From Bacillota bacterium (GTDB lineage Bacteria; Bacillota; Clostridia; Lachnospirales; Lachnospiraceae): a stretch of 10,995 nt of DNA. Shown here in pieces: positions 1 through 6,957 of this stretch. Numbering within the stretch: position 1 is the stretch's first letter; each line of letters starts with the position of its first letter. The notes under the pieces were generated by a model. The model was not told the DNA's origin. It made no database searches and was given only the letters and a program-made list of their open reading frames with translations. The position numbers and the translations under genes were made by a program. The stretch spans positions 1 through 10,995 of the forward strand of contig JAEZZQ010000028.1 in NCBI GenBank assembly GCA_023442465.1, read 5' to 3'.

Positions 1-2
1 TC

Positions 3-605
3 AATTTTCCTTGGTGTCCATGTACAAGTCTGGAATATCCGATTCAATTCGTCTGCCTTTGCACGCAATAGTTGTTCAAGCACTACGCCATCTGCAAGCG
101 TCAGTGCCTCTGGGCGCATCCGAACAATGCTTTTACGCTCATTTAACTCGTCGATACACAACAAGGACTTCACTACAAACTGGTCAACAGTTCCAAAATA
201 ATCAGGAAATAAAACTGAAAGTAATCCTGACGCTCCGGCGATACCCAAACCTCGGATTCTGCTTGCGACCTCAAGTCCAGTGCGAATTTGCGCCTTATCA
301 AAAGAAAACAACTCTTTCTGTATCTCAGCCAGTGCCGTGATATCAATCAAATGCCTCTTTAACTGCATACGAGTGGTTGCAAGCCGATTTTTTGCAGTAT
401 ATTTCCAGACGAAGTAAGTATCGTGGAGAAAGACATAAAATGCCTCAACCTTCATTTGATTTATATCATCTGGATTTAATGCCTCAAGCGATTTTTCCAG
501 ATTTCTATTGGCGTCAGAAACCTGATTCCAATAACAATCCTCAGCAATCAGCCAATCTTCTTGGCAGGTAGAATACCACAACTCCTCAATTTTCAGTTTC
601 ATCAT
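3..605 (-). CDS. Helix-hairpin-helix-like protein, C-terminus cut by window edge
   Basis: This frame is open from ATG at 605 to the left edge (201 codons, no stop), so the gene is partial. It begins MMKLKIEELW and lies 18 bases after the DUF262 stop, with AGAAAAGG just upstream, so it is the last visible gene of the minus-strand operon. Residues about 115-148 contain RIRGLGIAGASGLLSVLF followed by PDYFGTVDQFVVKSL. This Gly-rich helix-turn-helix with a trailing FP-D pattern resembles the HhH region of small uncharacterised glycosylase-like proteins. The visible end, TCTWTPRKI, resembles the region close to the C-terminus of such proteins, so little is probably missing. The HhH suggests DNA contact, but I see no proven catalytic residue. 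The function is unknown. The ORF is real, and the family assignment is inference. Confidence 0.7.
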   Translation of the reverse strand, partial: MMKLKIEELWYSTCQEDWLIAEDCYWNQVSDANRNLEKSLEALNPDDINQMKVEAFYVFLHDTYFVWKYTAKNRLATTRMQLKRHLIDITALAEIQKELFSFDKAQIRTGLEVASRIRGLGIAGASGLLSVLFPDYFGTVDQFVVKSLLCIDELNERKSIVRMRPEALTLADGVVLEQLLRAKADELNRIFQTCTWTPRKI

Positions 606-623
606 CCATCCTTTTCTCACATA

Positions 624-2390
624 CTATCTTTGCAGTTCCTTTTTTAACCTATCTATTATTAAAGCCTCACGGGCTTCTAAAAATTCCGGGAAGTTTGTAA
701 ACGCAAGATCAACACCATCGGGTATCAGATGTTTTTGACGATATGCAGTCTTTGCCTCTTCCGCAGGCAAATTATCCTCAAACCACTTCTTGAAATCCTT
801 GTTGGTCTTTGATGTATTGTCCAGCCCCTCAAGTAATTGAAGGTTGCCTATGTAATTGAAGTTTTCCAAGAAATCCGAAATTCCATCTGAAGAAATTCCC
901 ATCTTGCGAAGCTTGCGCTCTGTGAATTCTGCTTTGGGGAAAATGTGATCAATATGAAATAGATTGTGCAAGTCCGCCCAAGGATAGAGAACCGACATTA
1001 CTGTCAGCGTATCACCTTGTCCATATTTGAGATACAGCAGATTTTCAATGTCAGCATCAGTGAATTCATGCGTTCTGTTTGTTCCCTTAAACCGCTCGAT
1101 AATCTGTTCAAGCGGAAAGATCGAACCATCACTTTTAGCGATTATCTCCCTGATGGGACGCAGGACACCATCTGGCTGGGAGCTGAATACACGCTTCAGC
1201 ATGGCACTTACAAACCATTTTTTAATTATCCTTACGTTTTCAGCATTTTTGGGCGATGCCGCAAAATTTGCCGGTAAGCCTATGTGTTTAATATAATAGG
1301 CGATAGGTATGAACAGGTTATTTGATGTCAGGTTATCTCTGTTAAAACCCAATCTGGCAGCAAGGGTTACCGCTTCTCGCAGGGCAGCCATAATATTCGA
1401 CCATTCCGACTGTATCTTCATCATATTAGTGTGATTAAAGTTATCGATTTTGAATGCTATGTCAGGGAAATCGCACAGAACCAAACAGGCTTTGAGTATA
1501 AAATCCTTGTTGACATTGAACCCTCTGCCGATGGCATTTATCTCGTCAACGGCGCTGTGGATTTCCTCCCGGGCATCCAGGTCGTCCCATTGCGCGGAAG
1601 CAATAGAAAGAAGAAGATCGGAGTAACTGAGCGGTGTTCCGCCGCTGTTCACACGAATAAAGATATTAAGGACTTTGTCCAGCTTATCGCTCTTTTCAAG
1701 ATAGTAGCTAATCGTTCCATCAGCGTGAATCGCTTGCCACAGCTTACTAAGTGTTTCGGTAGCAAACTCAGCTTTATCCTCGTCATATGAGCCTTGCCCG
1801 ATTTTAACAAGATAGCTGTTGACTTTCTGGAGGTACTTCATCGCATCGGACAGCTTGTCAAAACCCAATATATCCCCGACAAAAAACCAGTAGTGGCTAT
1901 CGTCATTTTTACACTCATCAGAAGTAAGGAATGCAAAATCATAAAACCAGTCATCATCATCCGATTTTTTCAGCAAGTTCAGATAAAGTTTTCTCAGTGG
2001 GTACGCTTTGGGATTGTCGTATCGCATATACGGCTTTTTATAGGCATATGTCCCCATTAACCCTAAATAAAGCGAGGTCAATCGTTGCTGGCCATCAAGG
2101 ATAGCAGTGACGGTCTCGCTGCCGATAATACTTGCTTTCGGATTGTGCCGACAATCCCGTTCGTGATAATTGCGGAGAAATTCGTAAAAAACGAATTCCT
2201 TCACGTTAGCAGGGCTAACCTCCCAAAACAGAAAGGAGCCTATAGGATAGCCAAGCATAAGGCTGTCAAATAGCTGGGTTATTTGGTCTACATCCCAGAC
2301 AAACTCCCGTTGAATAGACGGCAGTAAATATTTTTTGCTATGAATGTTAGCAATCGTTTCCTTGATTGTTAGTGCAGTTTGAAAAGCCAT
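624..2390 (-). CDS. DUF262/GmrSD-type protein with C-terminal HNH-like motif
   Basis: This 588-aa protein starts at ATG 2390, six bases after GGAGG. The N-terminal DUF262 (ParB/sulfiredoxin-like NTPase) signature is clear: PSIQREFVWD (24-33), GYPIGSFLFWE (47-57) and ILDGQQRLTSLY (97-108), then FIRVNSGGTPLSYSDLLLS (244-262). The C-terminal part has HIDHIFPK (479-486) and NYIGNLQLLE (512-521), the HNH/DUF1524-like nuclease pattern of the GmrS-GmrD fusion family. Known members (GmrSD, BrxU) are NTP-dependent endonucleases that cut modified phage DNA, and related proteins belong to several other defence systems. The length fits a fused single-chain member and the motifs look intact. It follows the PD-(D/E)XK gene by 30 bases and precedes the HhH-like gene by 18, so the three are probably co-transcribed. 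Whether it recognises modified DNA here is inference. Confidence 0.9.
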   Translation of the reverse strand: MAFQTALTIKETIANIHSKKYLLPSIQREFVWDVDQITQLFDSLMLGYPIGSFLFWEVSPANVKEFVFYEFLRNYHERDCRHNPKASIIGSETVTAILDGQQRLTSLYLGLMGTYAYKKPYMRYDNPKAYPLRKLYLNLLKKSDDDDWFYDFAFLTSDECKNDDSHYWFFVGDILGFDKLSDAMKYLQKVNSYLVKIGQGSYDEDKAEFATETLSKLWQAIHADGTISYYLEKSDKLDKVLNIFIRVNSGGTPLSYSDLLLSIASAQWDDLDAREEIHSAVDEINAIGRGFNVNKDFILKACLVLCDFPDIAFKIDNFNHTNMMKIQSEWSNIMAALREAVTLAARLGFNRDNLTSNNLFIPIAYYIKHIGLPANFAASPKNAENVRIIKKWFVSAMLKRVFSSQPDGVLRPIREIIAKSDGSIFPLEQIIERFKGTNRTHEFTDADIENLLYLKYGQGDTLTVMSVLYPWADLHNLFHIDHIFPKAEFTERKLRKMGISSDGISDFLENFNYIGNLQLLEGLDNTSKTNKDFKKWFEDNLPAEEAKTAYRQKHLIPDGVDLAFTNFPEFLEAREALIIDRLKKELQR

Positions 2391-2420
2391 AGAGTACCTC
2401 CAAATAATCTTATTGGTCTA

Positions 2421-3047
2421 TTATTTAGTTTCTGATTTTCTTGCAATAGGCGCCTCTGCCAATGCGATCACTATGTCTCGCAATTTGGCAAAAGAACACT
2501 TCTTTGCACCAAGGGCCAACAGCGCATTTAACCCAATTGATTTTTGATTGCTAACGGCAGTGTCCAGAATTCCTGTGGCAATGGGGTAAAAATCCCACTG
2601 TGCTAAGTCAAGCGGGTTTACCGCTTTCTGTTCTTTGCAGTTTTCAACACAAAACACATAAACGTCCGCTTGGCGCATAGCGATTTCGGCATAAGCATTA
2701 GTGGCTGAATCCCAAGCCAATGTCTCCCGAACGCTGAAACGAATGTCGGAGATTTTCTTTTGCGCCCAACTCTGTAAATAGGCTGAGGTTTTCACTTCAA
2801 TCTTTATACCTTCGGGTGACAACACGTCAAAGGCTCTCCAACCCTTACTAACACCATCGGCACAGTGCATCGCCAGAGAAACAATGTACTCGGCGAGTTT
2901 GCCTCGCTCCGTATTTCCCATTAGGTCGGAGTATGCCCATCTCCAAAAGTCTACAAGATGAGCGGAGCAGCCGCCGTTCAGGAAACACTCGTCACCATGC
3001 TTTCTTTCTACGGTCAGCGCCGGATATCGATATTCACAATTAGCCAC
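2421..3047 (-). CDS. PD-(D/E)XK nuclease-like protein
   Basis: I chose the GTG at 3047, which gives 208 aa, because AAGGAGG lies seven bases upstream. The longer in-frame ORF from 3119 overlaps the preceding gene remnant. The first third holds FWRWAYSDLMGNTERG followed by LAEYIVSLAM. E53 in that helix, D74 in FDVL and E84-x-K86 in IKIEVKTSAYLQSW form a PD-(D/E)XK nuclease pattern (E, D, ExK). The C-terminal half has ADVYVF, NPLDLAQWDFY and LGAKKCSFAKL, which I associate with a recurrent uncharacterised family found beside restriction-type helicases and DUF262 genes. It lies 22 bases after the helicase remnant and 30 before the DUF262 gene, so it was probably part of a multi-gene restriction-like operon. 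A DNA endonuclease role is inferred from the motif. A structural or inactive version cannot be excluded. Confidence 0.7.
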   Translation of the reverse strand: MANCEYRYPALTVERKHGDECFLNGGCSAHLVDFWRWAYSDLMGNTERGKLAEYIVSLAMHCADGVSKGWRAFDVLSPEGIKIEVKTSAYLQSWAQKKISDIRFSVRETLAWDSATNAYAEIAMRQADVYVFCVENCKEQKAVNPLDLAQWDFYPIATGILDTAVSNQKSIGLNALLALGAKKCSFAKLRDIVIALAEAPIARKSETK

Positions 3048-3069
3048 GATGTTTCCTCCTTTTTGAAGC

Positions 3070-3336
3070 CTATTCCTCCGTTTTTGCATCCTCATCAAAA
3101 ATTCTGTCGAGTTCGGCATTAGATGTCACACCGCGCACCCTATTCCTCACGCTCAGTTTTCCCATATCCAAGCGATAGAAATGATCTCGCCTATCCGCAC
3201 CCTTTACCTTGCGGATCAATTGAATACGTCCGAAATGCTCTCCGTGTTTCTCTGCAAACTTAGCCAATCCAACGGCTTTCGGGTAATTATCCTTACGGCT
3301 TGGGTCATGCGGTTCAAGTACATCAAAAACATACCT
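3070..3336 (-). pseudogene. C-terminal remnant of a restriction-type helicase gene
   Basis: The minus-strand frame ending at 3070 reads YVFDVLEPHDPSRKDNYP, then KAVGLAKFAEKHGEHFGRI and RLDMGKLSVRNRVRGVTSN, and ends DRIFDEDAKTEE. This matches my recollection of the C-terminal tail of DEAD/DEAH, type III Res-like helicases (xxDVLxPHxxxxxDxxPKAxGLAxFAxKHGxxFGRI). Only about 87 codons remain. Upstream the frame runs into unrelated sequence and a stop at 3361-3363, and no ATG with a ribosome site precedes it. The break falls at about 3331-3342, where ICE-derived sequence begins on the other strand. The remnant ends 22 bases before the PD-(D/E)XK gene, so it was probably the preceding gene of the same operon. 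That it is a truncated gene is well supported. The exact helicase family is moderately supported. Confidence 0.55.
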
Positions 3337-3341
3337 GGCGC

Positions 3342-3434
3342 AGGGAACGGCTGTGTGGATTCATCAACTCTGCTGCGGAAACAGCGGGGCTGTCACAGGA
3401 AAAAGACCTTACCCTGCAGCACAGGATGTGGTAA
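3342..3434 (+). pseudogene. C-terminal tail of an unidentified ICE gene
   Basis: This plus frame reads RERLCGFINSAAETAG, then LSQEKDLTLQHRMW and a TAA. It has the composition of a genuine helical protein C-terminus and ends 13 bases before the amidoligase start, the spacing of a typical ICE operon. No start codon belongs to it: upstream the sequence becomes the antisense of the helicase remnant. I read it as the surviving tail of a gene from the same ICE block as the amidoligase fragment. The function is unknown. Confidence 0.4.
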
Positions 3435-3447
3435 AGGCGGTGGGTAA

Positions 3448-3621
3448 ATGGAGATACAGGGTCAGAATTTCGGGATTGAAATTGAAATGACCGGGATTAC
3501 ACGAAGCCGCGCCGCCGAGGTGATTGCCGAACATTTCGGCACGACAAAAGAATATGAGGGCAGCTTCTACGATGCCTATTATATTTGTAAACTACAAATT
3601 ATTGTGGCTAAGATGGAGTGA
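3448..3621 (+). pseudogene. N-terminal fragment of amidoligase-family protein
   Basis: ATG 3448 is preceded by AAAGGCGGTGGG. The product is only 57 aa. It starts MEIQGQNFGIEIEMTGITRS and continues through AAEVIAEHFGTTKEYEGSF to YDAYY, after which the residues (ICKLQIIVAKME) look unrelated. The opening FGIEIEMTGITR is the typical start of the amidoligase-type (Amidoligase_2, carboxylate-amine ligase-like) proteins of clostridial ICEs, which are normally several hundred residues long. The gene is therefore cut after about 45 codons, close to 3582, where a short inverted repeat lies. Truncated this way it cannot be an enzyme. It is useful as a marker that the surrounding DNA was once an ICE. Confidence 0.6.
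3583..3599. repeat. Short inverted repeat at the amidoligase break point
   Basis: ATTTGTA (3583-3589), spacer AAC, TACAAAT (3593-3599) is a perfect 7-bp inverted repeat exactly where the amidoligase reading frame stops resembling its family. It has no adjacent T-run in either direction, so it is not a convincing terminator. It could be the end of the inserted WYL/UvrA segment, a recombination hot spot, or chance. Confidence 0.35.
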
Positions 3622-3632
3622 ACATAGGTAAT

Positions 3633-4571
3633 TTATTTATATTGTTCTTGTGTATTCTGCGCCATCTTGCGTATATTATCTCGCATTTCCAAAGGCAGTA
3701 TAACTTCCGCTTCTATACCTAACCCCATAAAAAAATGACTGACATAATCAAAATCTGAACGGTCTATTGTTTGGTCGATAAACCCACCAACACCATCAGA
3801 ATTATTGCAAATGCTTGTTTCAAAATATGGATTGTCTTTGCAGGCAATCATTCCTTCATCTGAAAGTTTCACATATATGTGGATAGGTTCCTTTATTACA
3901 TACGAATGCAATATGTCATACAGCGTTGTATCGGGGGGAGAGAACTCCTTTTCTGAATCGTTAATCTCTAAAACCCTGTCTACTCTAAATATACGCATTT
4001 CTCCAATTTGACAGTCATACGCAGGCATATACCATTTTCCATGATTTGCGTATACGCCAATAGGGATTATTGTTCTGAATGTAATTTCTCTCTTTGATTG
4101 ATACTTTATTTCGATTGTCTTTTTTTGAGATGCCTTTTGAATGGCTGTTTTTAGAAGTGGTGTATCCGTATCTCGTTTGTGATTCCAAAACAGCAAAGTA
4201 GATTCTAAATTTTCCACTTGCTTTTTTACATCCTCTGGCAGTTGCATAAATAGCTTTCTGGACGCAGATTCAATATCTACTTCAAAAGGCAGGGACTTAA
4301 AGTATTTGAGCGATTGAAATGAAAAAAAGATAGCAAGTGCTTCATCTTCATTAAAAATGATTGGGGGTAAGACCCTGCTGGATATAATGCGATACCCTCC
4401 ATTTCTGCCCGGCTCTGTATATAAAGGTACGCCCATTTCTTCTAATTCTAACAAATATCTATGTGCTGTTCTGACAGAAATATCAAACTCTTCAGCAACA
4501 TCATTTGCTGTAAAATATCGTTTTGTATTTACATAAAGCAACAAATCAAATAATTTCGTTGTTTTACTCAT
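3633..4571 (-). CDS. HTH_11/WYL-domain transcriptional regulator (YafY-like)
   Basis: This 312-aa protein starts at ATG 4571 with AGAGG six bases upstream. The N-terminus (about 1-60) is a winged helix: LFDLLLYVNTKRYFTANDVA, then a recognition helix ISVRTAHRYLLELEEMG and the wing GRNGGYRI. The C-terminal half (about 145-225) carries the WYL-type ligand-sensing domain, with ANHGKWYMPAYDCQ and MRIFRVDRVLEI. WYL regulators commonly sense nucleic acid fragments or DNA damage-related ligands and often control a neighbouring divergent gene. It is divergent from the UvrA-like gene, and the intergenic region holds a perfect 16-bp inverted repeat that overlaps its own -10, so autoregulation and control of the neighbour are likely. 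The coding sequence is visibly AT-richer than the ICE genes at 7700-10800, which suggests a separate origin. Confidence 0.9.
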   Translation of the reverse strand: MSKTTKLFDLLLYVNTKRYFTANDVAEEFDISVRTAHRYLLELEEMGVPLYTEPGRNGGYRIISSRVLPPIIFNEDEALAIFFSFQSLKYFKSLPFEVDIESASRKLFMQLPEDVKKQVENLESTLLFWNHKRDTDTPLLKTAIQKASQKKTIEIKYQSKREITFRTIIPIGVYANHGKWYMPAYDCQIGEMRIFRVDRVLEINDSEKEFSPPDTTLYDILHSYVIKEPIHIYVKLSDEGMIACKDNPYFETSICNNSDGVGGFIDQTIDRSDFDYVSHFFMGLGIEAEVILPLEMRDNIRKMAQNTQEQYK

Positions 4572-4585
4572 TTTCTACCTCTTTC

Positions 4586-4622
4586 TAATAAAACCATGAC
4601 AGGTTTTGTCATGGTTTTATTA
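4586..4622. promoter_or_regulatory. Perfect 16-bp inverted repeat, probable WYL-regulator operator
   Basis: TAATAAAACCATGACA (4586-4601), loop GGTTT, TGTCATGGTTTTATTA (4607-4622). It lies between the divergent regulator and UvrA-like genes and overlaps the -10 of the regulator promoter and the spacer or -35 of the plus promoter. No terminator role makes sense here, because both genes start on either side. I infer that it is the binding site of the WYL regulator. Confidence 0.7.
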
Positions 4623-4633
4623 TATAATACATT
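4606..4633 (+). promoter_or_regulatory. Predicted promoter of the UvrA-like gene
   Basis: TTGTCA (4606-4611) and TACATT (4628-4633) are 16 bases apart. A better -10, TATAAT (4623-4628), has no good -35 at normal spacing; ATGACA at 4596-4601 would need a 21-base spacer. In either reading the -35 lies inside the inverted repeat, so activity should depend on the regulator. Confidence 0.4.
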
Positions 4634-4647
4634 TACGAATAATTCAA
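4619..4647 (-). promoter_or_regulatory. Predicted promoter of the WYL regulator gene
   Basis: On the minus strand TTGAAT (4647-4642) is followed after exactly 17 bases by TATAAT (4624-4619). The -10 overlaps the right arm of the inverted repeat, which would allow repression of the regulator's own gene. Confidence 0.6.
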
Positions 4648-4658
4648 GATTGGAGGCC

Positions 4659-4670
4659 ATGTTATTTTGA
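4659..4670 (+). other. Three-codon minimal ORF overlapping the UvrA-like start
   Basis: ATG-TTA-TTT-TGA begins two bases after the GGAGG at 4652-4656, and its stop shares one base with the ATG of the UvrA-like gene (TGATG). The GGAGG is too close for normal initiation of the mini-ORF and somewhat far (13 bases) from ATG 4670. This may be chance or a small translational coupling device. Confidence 0.25.
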
Positions 4671-6928
4671 TGAATGAACTTATTATTACAGGAGCAAAAG
4701 AAAAGAACTTAAAGAGTGCAACTGTAACTATCCATAAAAACAAGATCACATCCGTTGTCGGCGTTTCCGGCTCTGGAAAATCGGCATTAGTATTTGATAC
4801 TATCGCCGCGGAATCACAAAGACAGTTGAATGAAACATACACCAGCTTTATTAGGAGCCGCTTGCCCCACTATGGAAAACCTGATGTAGAGTCAATACAA
4901 AATTTATCCGTTTCTATCATTATCAATCAAAAACGGCTTGGGGATAATGTTCGGTCTACTGTTGGTACAGTTACAGATATTTATAGTCTGCTACGGCTTT
5001 TATTTTCAAGGGTAGGCACTCCATTTGTAGGCTATTCCGATGTTTTTTCATTTAATAATCCGCAGGGAATGTGTAAAGAGTGTCAAGGTCTCGGTGTAGT
5101 ACAAGGTTTTGATATTGAGCAGTTACTGGATAAGGAAAAGTCTCTCAATGAGGGTACTATTCAATTTCCAACCTTTTACCCCGGTGGTGTACGTTGGAAG
5201 CGTTATATCCATACTGGCCTTTTCGACAATGATAAAAAGCTAAAAGATTATTCGCCAGACGAATTAGATACCTTACTATATAAATCGGGATTCAAGCCTC
5301 AAAACCCAACAAGCGAATGGCCCCCCACTTCTATGTATGAGGGAGTTATCCCGCGTATCAAAAGAACATTTTTATCAAAAAACTGCCGTGATGCAAAATT
5401 ATATCAAAAGGATATAGATAGGATTGTGATAGAAAAAGATTGCCCAGTATGTCATGGAAGCCGATTAAATCCTAAAGTATCAAACTGCAAAATCAATGAA
5501 AAAAATATTACTGATTGTACCAATATGACAATCATGGAACTAATTGATTTTATAGAAACCATTCATGCTCACCAAGTGGACACCGTAACACAAGCTATTT
5601 TACAGCAACTCGCTTTTGCTAAAGATGTAGGGTTGGGATATTTGACATTAAATCGGGCTACATCAACTTTGTCAGGTGGAGAATCCCAACGTATCAAAAT
5701 GATTCGGCAACTGGGGAGCAGCCTTAACGGACTGATTTACATTTTTGACGAGCCGAGCATAGGACTTCACCCGGCTGATATTCACAAAATCAATAAACTG
5801 TTTGTCAAACTTCGTGATAAGGGAAACACAATTTTGATTGTGGAGCATGATCCCGATGTTATTCAAATTTCAGATAACATCATAGAAATGGGGCCACGTT
5901 CGGGAAAAAACGGTGGAGAAGTTGTTTTTCAAGGAGATATTAAAACTTTTTATGCAACGCCAACATTAACATCGAAATATATATTACAAAAACACAAAAT
6001 AGAAAACAGAAACAGAAAAGAAAGTGGTTGGCTGGAAATAAAAAATGCTTCCATGTTTAATCTCCACAACGTAAATGTGCGAATACCGAAAGGTGTCATG
6101 ACGATTGTTACAGGGGTTGCGGGTTCTGGAAAGAGTACCTTATTCAATAAAGTATTGCCGAAACACTATCCCGACTGCATTGTTATAAATCAAAAACCTA
6201 TTACAACAAATCGTCGATCAAATATTGCTACATTTACGGGTATTTTTGATAATATCCGAGAGTTATTTGCGAAAGAGAATCGTGTGAATAGTTCATGTTT
6301 CAGCTTTAATTCCAAAGGAGCCTGTCCGAATTGTAAAGGGCTTGGCTTAGTTGAACTGGACTTAGCTTTTATGGAAAGCGTCACTGATGTATGTGAGGTC
6401 TGTAATGGTAAACGGTTTACTCAGCAAATGCTTAAATATTCATATCATGGTAAAGACATCAGTGAAATACTTAATTTAAATGTTGATGAGGCAGTTGCTT
6501 TTTTTTCAGAACCGTCCATTACCAACAGATTGAGTCAGCTAAAAAAAGTGGGATTGGGATATATAAGTTTAGGACAACCACTTACCACATTATCAGGAGG
6601 TGAGTTACAACGATTAAAATTAGCTGCTGAATTAGAGCAACGTGGACAAGTATATGTATTTGACGAACCAACAACCGGACTTCATTTTTCTGATATACAA
6701 ACCTTGTTGGCCGCATTTGAGGAACTATTAAATCATGGCAGTACCTTAATTGTGATTGAACACAACTTGGAGATGATTTGTCATGGGGATTGGTTAATTG
6801 ATTTAGGTCCCGGAGCTGGTGAGCAAGGCGGAAAAATTATTTTTGAAGGCACCCCGCAAGAATTACTTAACTGCAAACAGTCCGTTACGGGTATCTACCT
6901 AAAACGGTATTTAGGTGATCAAAGATAA
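4670..6928 (+). CDS. Short UvrA-like twin ABC ATPase
   Basis: The ATG at 4670 gives 752 aa. TTG 4667 is also possible, lying 10 bases from GGAGG. There are two complete ABC cassettes (numbering from TTG): Walker A GVSGSGKS (32-39) and GVAGSGKS (483-490), signatures LSGGESQR (335-342) and LSGGELQR (642-649), Walker B IFDEPSIGLH (359-368) and VFDEPTTGLH (664-673), and H-loop histidines at 394 and 699. UvrA-type zinc cysteine pairs occur at CKEC 136, CPVC 259, CPNC 553 and CEVC 576. Canonical UvrA is about 940 aa; this form is shorter and resembles UvrA2/DrrC-like proteins, which lack the UvrB-binding region and are linked to tolerance of DNA-binding drugs. It is a soluble DNA-binding ATPase with no membrane segments. 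The divergent WYL regulator suggests inducible expression. I see no clear terminator after the gene. Confidence 0.9.
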   Translation: MNELIITGAKEKNLKSATVTIHKNKITSVVGVSGSGKSALVFDTIAAESQRQLNETYTSFIRSRLPHYGKPDVESIQNLSVSIIINQKRLGDNVRSTVGTVTDIYSLLRLLFSRVGTPFVGYSDVFSFNNPQGMCKECQGLGVVQGFDIEQLLDKEKSLNEGTIQFPTFYPGGVRWKRYIHTGLFDNDKKLKDYSPDELDTLLYKSGFKPQNPTSEWPPTSMYEGVIPRIKRTFLSKNCRDAKLYQKDIDRIVIEKDCPVCHGSRLNPKVSNCKINEKNITDCTNMTIMELIDFIETIHAHQVDTVTQAILQQLAFAKDVGLGYLTLNRATSTLSGGESQRIKMIRQLGSSLNGLIYIFDEPSIGLHPADIHKINKLFVKLRDKGNTILIVEHDPDVIQISDNIIEMGPRSGKNGGEVVFQGDIKTFYATPTLTSKYILQKHKIENRNRKESGWLEIKNASMFNLHNVNVRIPKGVMTIVTGVAGSGKSTLFNKVLPKHYPDCIVINQKPITTNRRSNIATFTGIFDNIRELFAKENRVNSSCFSFNSKGACPNCKGLGLVELDLAFMESVTDVCEVCNGKRFTQQMLKYSYHGKDISEILNLNVDEAVAFFSEPSITNRLSQLKKVGLGYISLGQPLTTLSGGELQRLKLAAELEQRGQVYVFDEPTTGLHFSDIQTLLAAFEELLNHGSTLIVIEHNLEMICHGDWLIDLGPGAGEQGGKIIFEGTPQELLNCKQSVTGIYLKRYLGDQR

Positions 6929-6957
6929 ATATTTGGGTAGCAAACGAACAATTATGA

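Noticed and set aside
11..571. Plus-strand ORFs of 109 and 64 aa at the left edge
   Set aside because: The continuous minus-strand frame 605-3 has a better start, operon spacing and protein-like composition.
3070..3119. Longer start (ATG 3119) for the PD-(D/E)XK gene
   Set aside because: It would overlap the helicase remnant, and the extra 24 residues are basic, unstructured and precede a strong ribosome site used by GTG 3047.
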